The position numbers and the translations under genes are program-made. Of a stretch of DNA of 64,000 bases, positions 59,508 to 64,000 are shown piece by piece. Source of the stretch: DATBHW01 sp035307385 (GTDB lineage: Bacteria > Chloroflexota > Ktedonobacteria > Ktedonobacterales > DATBGS01); contig DATGID010000050.1 of assembly GCA_035307385.1 (NCBI GenBank), positions 48,682 through 112,681 on the forward strand, given 5' to 3'. Position 1 is the stretch's first letter; every line of letters starts with the position of its first letter. The notes under the pieces were generated by a model. That model was not told where the DNA came from. It did not search any database and saw only the letters and a list, made by a program, of their open reading frames with translations.

Positions 59508-60062
59508 ATGGGAAAAGAGGTCATCTTCATCCAAGGTGGGGGCGAAGGAGCATATGAGATGGACCGCAAGCTGGTAGCAAGTTTGCAACAAGCACTCGGG
59601 GCTGACTACCAGGTGCATTATCCCCGCATGCCCAACGAGGGCGCGCCAGACTATACCCTCTGGAAGGGGCCAATCCACAGCATGCTCGCAGCGCTGCACG
59701 GAGAGAGTATCCTCGTGGGGCATTCCGTCGGGGGCTACCTCCTGGTCAAATATGTGACGCAGGAACCCCTGCCATCCGCGCCGATCAGGGGCATCTGCCT
59801 GATCGCTACCCCCTATCCGGGTGGTGATGAACAGTGGCAATTCGAGGGATTCAGCCTGCCCGAAGACTTTGGGCGAAAGTTCCCGGCGAACGCCAGAATA
59901 TGGCTCTATCACAGCCCGGATGATCAGACCGTGCCCTTCGCGCACATGGGGCTGTACGCCAAGCACATCCCTGGAGCAACCGTCCGTGAGACAGCAGGCG
60001 GGCATCAACTCAACAACGATGTAGCGCAAGTGGCCCAAGACATCAGAGCAACCATCTCATAA
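59508..60062 (+). CDS. Small alpha/beta-hydrolase (RBBP9/YdeN-like)
   Basis: This is a 184-residue compact serine hydrolase: VIFIQGGGEGAY, ILVGHSVGGYLLVKYV with the nucleophile Ser, HSPDDQTVPFAH with the Asp and TAGGHQLNN with the His. The length and cap-less layout match RBBP9/YdeN-type hydrolases, whose substrates are unknown. ATG at 59508 is preferred because AAAGGA lies seven bases upstream; a start 33 bases earlier is possible. R6 begins just after the stop. Confidence 0.75.
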   Translation: MGKEVIFIQGGGEGAYEMDRKLVASLQQALGADYQVHYPRMPNEGAPDYTLWKGPIHSMLAALHGESILVGHSVGGYLLVKYVTQEPLPSAPIRGICLIATPYPGGDEQWQFEGFSLPEDFGRKFPANARIWLYHSPDDQTVPFAHMGLYAKHIPGATVRETAGGHQLNNDVAQVAQDIRATIS

Positions 60063-60064
60063 AC

Positions 60065-60165
60065 AGGGGAATCCGCGCAGGCGGATTTGGCCGTGCCCTC
60101 GGCAGCTAACGGGGGTGGCCGCAGGTCCTTAGGCCGAGTCGTTCCCGCCTGCGGGGCTGGGGGTA
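60065..60165. repeat. Palindromic repeat R6 (half element)
   Basis: It begins with hairpin AATCCGC/GCGGATT (AACCCGC/GCGGGTT in R4, a paired change), then GCCCTCGGCAGCTAACG and GTGGCCGCAGG as in the R4 right arm. It ends with CCTTAGGCCGAGTCGTTCCCGCC, the reverse of the R1 left flank. It starts three bases after the hydrolase stop. Confidence 0.8.
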
Positions 60166-60295
60166 TCCGGCTGCTCCATCGTAACCGTTCCAACTTGTCT
60201 GTAACCCTGGCCCGTGCCGCCAGAGAGCGGCGAGCTAAACGATTCACGCCCAACATGTCGGGCGCTGGCCTGAGCTAGAGAAGGAGTGTGCCGCG

Positions 60296-61063
60296 ATGCC
60301 CTGGAACCCCGAACGCTATCAACAGTTTCAGCAAGAGCGTTCTGCCCCGTTCGATGACCTCTTGCAGTTGGTGACGCGGCGCGACAATCTTCGCGTCATC
60401 GACCTGGGCTGCGGGCCGGGCAACCTGACGCGGCGGCTGGCCGACGCGCTGCCCGGCAGCGATGTGCTGGGGATGGATAGCTCGCCGGAGATGCTGGCAA
60501 AGGCCGCTCCCCTGGCGCGCCCTGGCCTGCGCTTTGAACCGGGCACGATTGAGGCGGTGACGGGCGAATGGGATGTCATCTTTTCCAACGCGGCCCTGCA
60601 TTGGGTGGACCATCATCGGGCGCTGCTGCCCCGGCTCTTTTCACTGCTGCGGCCAGGCGGGCAGCTTGTCATGCAGGTGCCTTCTAACTACAGCCACCCG
60701 ACACACGCGCTGATTGTGGATATCGCCAGCGAAGCGCCGTTCGCCGAGGCGCTGCGTGGCTGGCAGCGCGTGATGCCGGTGCTTTCCATCGAGGAGTACG
60801 CCGAACTACTCTACGACCTGGGCGGCGCAGACATCACCGTCTTTGAAAAGGTCTATCCGCATGTGCTGAAGGATGCCGACGCGCTGGTTGATTGGACCTC
60901 TGGCACGGCGCTGGTGCCCTATTTCGAGCGCTTGCCGGAGGGGATGCGCGAGCGCTTTCTGGAGCGCTATCGCCAACGCCTGCGCGAACGCTTCCCCGGC
61001 AGCCCGGTCTTCTATGGCTTCCGGCGCACGCTCTTTGCCGTCACGCGCCCGATGGAGGGGTAG
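60296..61063 (+). CDS. Trans-aconitate methyltransferase-like SAM methyltransferase
   Basis: This is a 255-residue class I methyltransferase with MPWNPERYQQFQQERSAPFDDL, the SAM motif VIDLGCGPGNLTRRLADALPG, and DVIFSNAALHWVDHH, the combination seen in trans-aconitate 2-methyltransferase (Tam). Tam methylates trans-aconitate, a toxic by-product of the citric acid cycle. A strong AGAAGGAG precedes ATG 60296. It could also act on a related tricarboxylic acid. Confidence 0.78.
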   Translation: MPWNPERYQQFQQERSAPFDDLLQLVTRRDNLRVIDLGCGPGNLTRRLADALPGSDVLGMDSSPEMLAKAAPLARPGLRFEPGTIEAVTGEWDVIFSNAALHWVDHHRALLPRLFSLLRPGGQLVMQVPSNYSHPTHALIVDIASEAPFAEALRGWQRVMPVLSIEEYAELLYDLGGADITVFEKVYPHVLKDADALVDWTSGTALVPYFERLPEGMRERFLERYRQRLRERFPGSPVFYGFRRTLFAVTRPMEG

Positions 61064-61125
61064 CGCGGCATTCGGCGACCTGTCCAGAAGGGAATGGAAT
61101 CGCCGAATGCTGCTGCGCTGCGCGC

Positions 61126-61416
61126 TTATCCGACGTGCGAGACGATTTCGCCATCGTGCCATTCGGGCACGCCTTCCAGCACCGTCATCAACTCCAGAAA
61201 GCGTTTGTTTTGCTCCGGGCTTTCGGCGTTGGCCCGATACGCCGCCTTGTCGGTGAAGACGACGGCCAGATAATACTCGTGCGGGTCGGCATCCATCTGA
61301 TAGATATAGGACGCAACGTTGCCAGGGATGCGCGCCGCCTCGATGGCCCGCCCGATCTCGACAAACTTCGCCTCCATGCCTGGCTTGACGCGCAGCCGCG
61401 CCACGGTTCCATACAT
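61126..61416 (-). CDS. Antibiotic biosynthesis monooxygenase-like (dimeric alpha+beta barrel) protein
   Basis: This is a 96-residue protein with the ABM-fold pattern: MYGTVARLRVKPGMEAKFVEI, ASYIYQMDADPHEYYLAVVFTDKAAYRANAESPEQNKRFLEL and EWHDGEIVS. Members are monooxygenases, heme-degrading enzymes or of unknown function. AAAGGA lies seven bases before ATG 61416. It stands alone between the methyltransferase and the ABC-F gene. Confidence 0.65.
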   Translation of the reverse strand: MYGTVARLRVKPGMEAKFVEIGRAIEAARIPGNVASYIYQMDADPHEYYLAVVFTDKAAYRANAESPEQNKRFLELMTVLEGVPEWHDGEIVSHVG

Positions 61417-61541
61417 AGTTCGTTCCTTTCTGAGCGTATCTCGATTCACCTGGGGGTAGACCACCCCGCTTACATAGCTCCCTGCCGAACAGATTACCAG
61501 ATGGAGAAACGGAGTCAATCGGCAAATCTACCCATTTCGGG

Positions 61542-63245
<1,704 letters not shown>

Positions 63246-63799
63246 AGTGCGTTCTTCCTTCCTCGCCCCACCATCACACCAACCGGCGTCAGGGGCGCTG
63301 TCCTCAAACAGCCCGCAAAAAAGCCGCGAGCAGGCCATCTGCCCACGGCTCTGGCTGGTGCTGGAGGAAAAGCGCTCGATGAGGAAAGCAGGCAGGGTAT
63401 ACGTTCACCTGCTGGGAACCAGAGGCGCATCAGGACACGCCGATTCCCGGTTTCTCATGAGGGGGTGCTGTCTCCACGCTTGCCTGAAAATGGGCAGACT
63501 GCTCCCGTAATTTACGGGCGAGTTGCAAGCATTCTTACAGGCAAAGGAGACATGTTCGTGTGCGCGTCCTTTTCGGAGCAGGGTTCGGGCGCATGGTGCA
63601 TGCAGCCCGGCGACGTGTTGTGACACATCCAGAAGAAAGTATACCTGACTGCGCTCGGAAAATCAAGGGGCTTGACAATATAGAACAAATATTCTACACT
63701 TCTCGTTGGAGCGCTCGTTTCCCTCGGAAGCGCTCCAGTCCCCAGGAGTGATGGGAGGCCGCGTGTGCCTCCCCTGTGTGGATGAGGAGGAAGTTGTTG
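63246..63799. other. Non-coding region before dnaB
   Basis: About 550 bases without a supported gene. It has a palindrome CCCGTAA-T-TTACGGG (63504-63518), the dnaB promoter at 63672-63700, and a hairpin GGAGCGCT/AGCGCTCC in the dnaB leader near 63709-63737. Confidence 0.55.
63672..63700 (+). promoter_or_regulatory. Promoter of dnaB
   Basis: TTGACA (63672-63677), 17 bases, TACACT (63695-63700). The spacer contains GAACAAATATTC, an imperfect dyad that slightly resembles the SOS box GAACnnnnGTTC; LexA control is only a possibility. Confidence 0.55.
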
Positions 63800-64000
63800 A
63801 TGTCTGTTGTCGAAACCCCCTTGTTGCCCCAGGCGCTGGATGCTGAAGCAGCCCTGCTTGGCTGCATCCTGATCGACCCCGATGCCCTGCGGCCCGCCAG
63901 AATCTTGAAGCCCGCCGATTTCTACCGCGAAGCCCACGCCACCCTCTTTGCCACGATGCGCCAGTTGGAGGATGACGGCCTGGCCGTCGATGTCGTCACC
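63800..64000 (+). CDS. dnaB: Replicative DNA helicase DnaB (N-terminal part; cut by window end)
   Basis: The first 67 residues are visible. They read MSVVETPLLPQALDAEAALLGCILIDPDAL and then ILKPADFYREAHATLFATMRQLEDDG, the N-terminal domain of DnaB that forms the dimer collar and binds primase. GGAGG lies nine bases before ATG 63800. The helicase core lies beyond the window. The identification rests on the N-terminal motif EAALLGCILIDP and is secure in family terms. Confidence 0.85.
   Translation, partial: MSVVETPLLPQALDAEAALLGCILIDPDALRPARILKPADFYREAHATLFATMRQLEDDGLAVDVVT

Overview
This window is a stretch of bacterial chromosome with high G+C content (by eye about 60%, not counted). It most likely comes from the Chloroflexota, probably the class Ktedonobacteria. 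That placement is an inference from the hopanoid cluster, a ribosomal protein S12 with an insertion, Rpn-type nuclease ORFs with DUF4351-like tails, a sigma factor paired with a DUF5667-like membrane protein, and the general style of the genes. No rRNA, tRNA, CRISPR array, phage module or intact insertion sequence was recognised.

Layout. 1-14.6 kb holds mostly single genes: a lipoprotein cut by the left edge, a DUF4395/thioredoxin pair, a membrane-bound glucosaminidase, an SRPBCC membrane protein, an acetyl-CoA-synthetase-like ligase, a frameshifted Rpn nuclease, hydrolases, a beta-propeller-like protein and a GH15 glucoamylase. 14.6-24.1 kb is a minus-strand hopanoid operon in the order polyprenyl synthase, hpnH, hpnG, hpnA, shc, hpnC, hpnD, hpnE. 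It covers C5 chain elongation, squalene synthesis, cyclisation to hopene and the C35 side chain. 24.5-34.4 kb holds a Fur-family regulator, pyrophosphatase, a phospholipase D-like protein, OsmC, an aminotransferase with a two-subunit CoA-transferase, and membrane proteins.

34.4-35.3 kb is a stand-alone, divergent rpsL behind a consensus promoter, a short leader ORF and an intrinsic terminator, which together look like an attenuator. 35.3-48.9 kb is almost entirely minus-strand and reads as an aromatic-acid-CoA degradation region, most like 2-aminobenzoate (anthranilate) catabolism. It contains a PaaK-type ligase, a flavin monooxygenase/Old-Yellow-Enzyme fusion, an LLM oxidoreductase, SDR, enoyl-CoA hydratase, acyl-CoA dehydrogenase and RidA. 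48.9-49.8 kb is non-coding but highly structured.

49.8-58 kb carries signalling genes: an ECF-like sigma factor with a membrane partner, a degenerate receiver/NTF2 protein, a CheB-CheR-PAS-histidine kinase and a separate CheB. 58-64 kb holds small proteins, a methyltransferase, an ABC-F ATPase and the start of dnaB.

The most unusual feature is a family of modular palindromic repeats, with six full or partial copies between 18.6 and 60.2 kb. Two copies lie in frame inside enzyme genes: shc, just before its catalytic DxDD motif, and the linker of the flavoenzyme fusion. One copy supplies the stop codon of another gene. The small hairpins in the copies show compensatory base changes. This resembles the in-frame palindromic elements of Rickettsia, but the sequence is not one I recognise. 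Other points worth checking are a 28-bp perfect inverted repeat built from 9-bp units, an Rpn gene interrupted by a single amber codon, and the rpsL leader.
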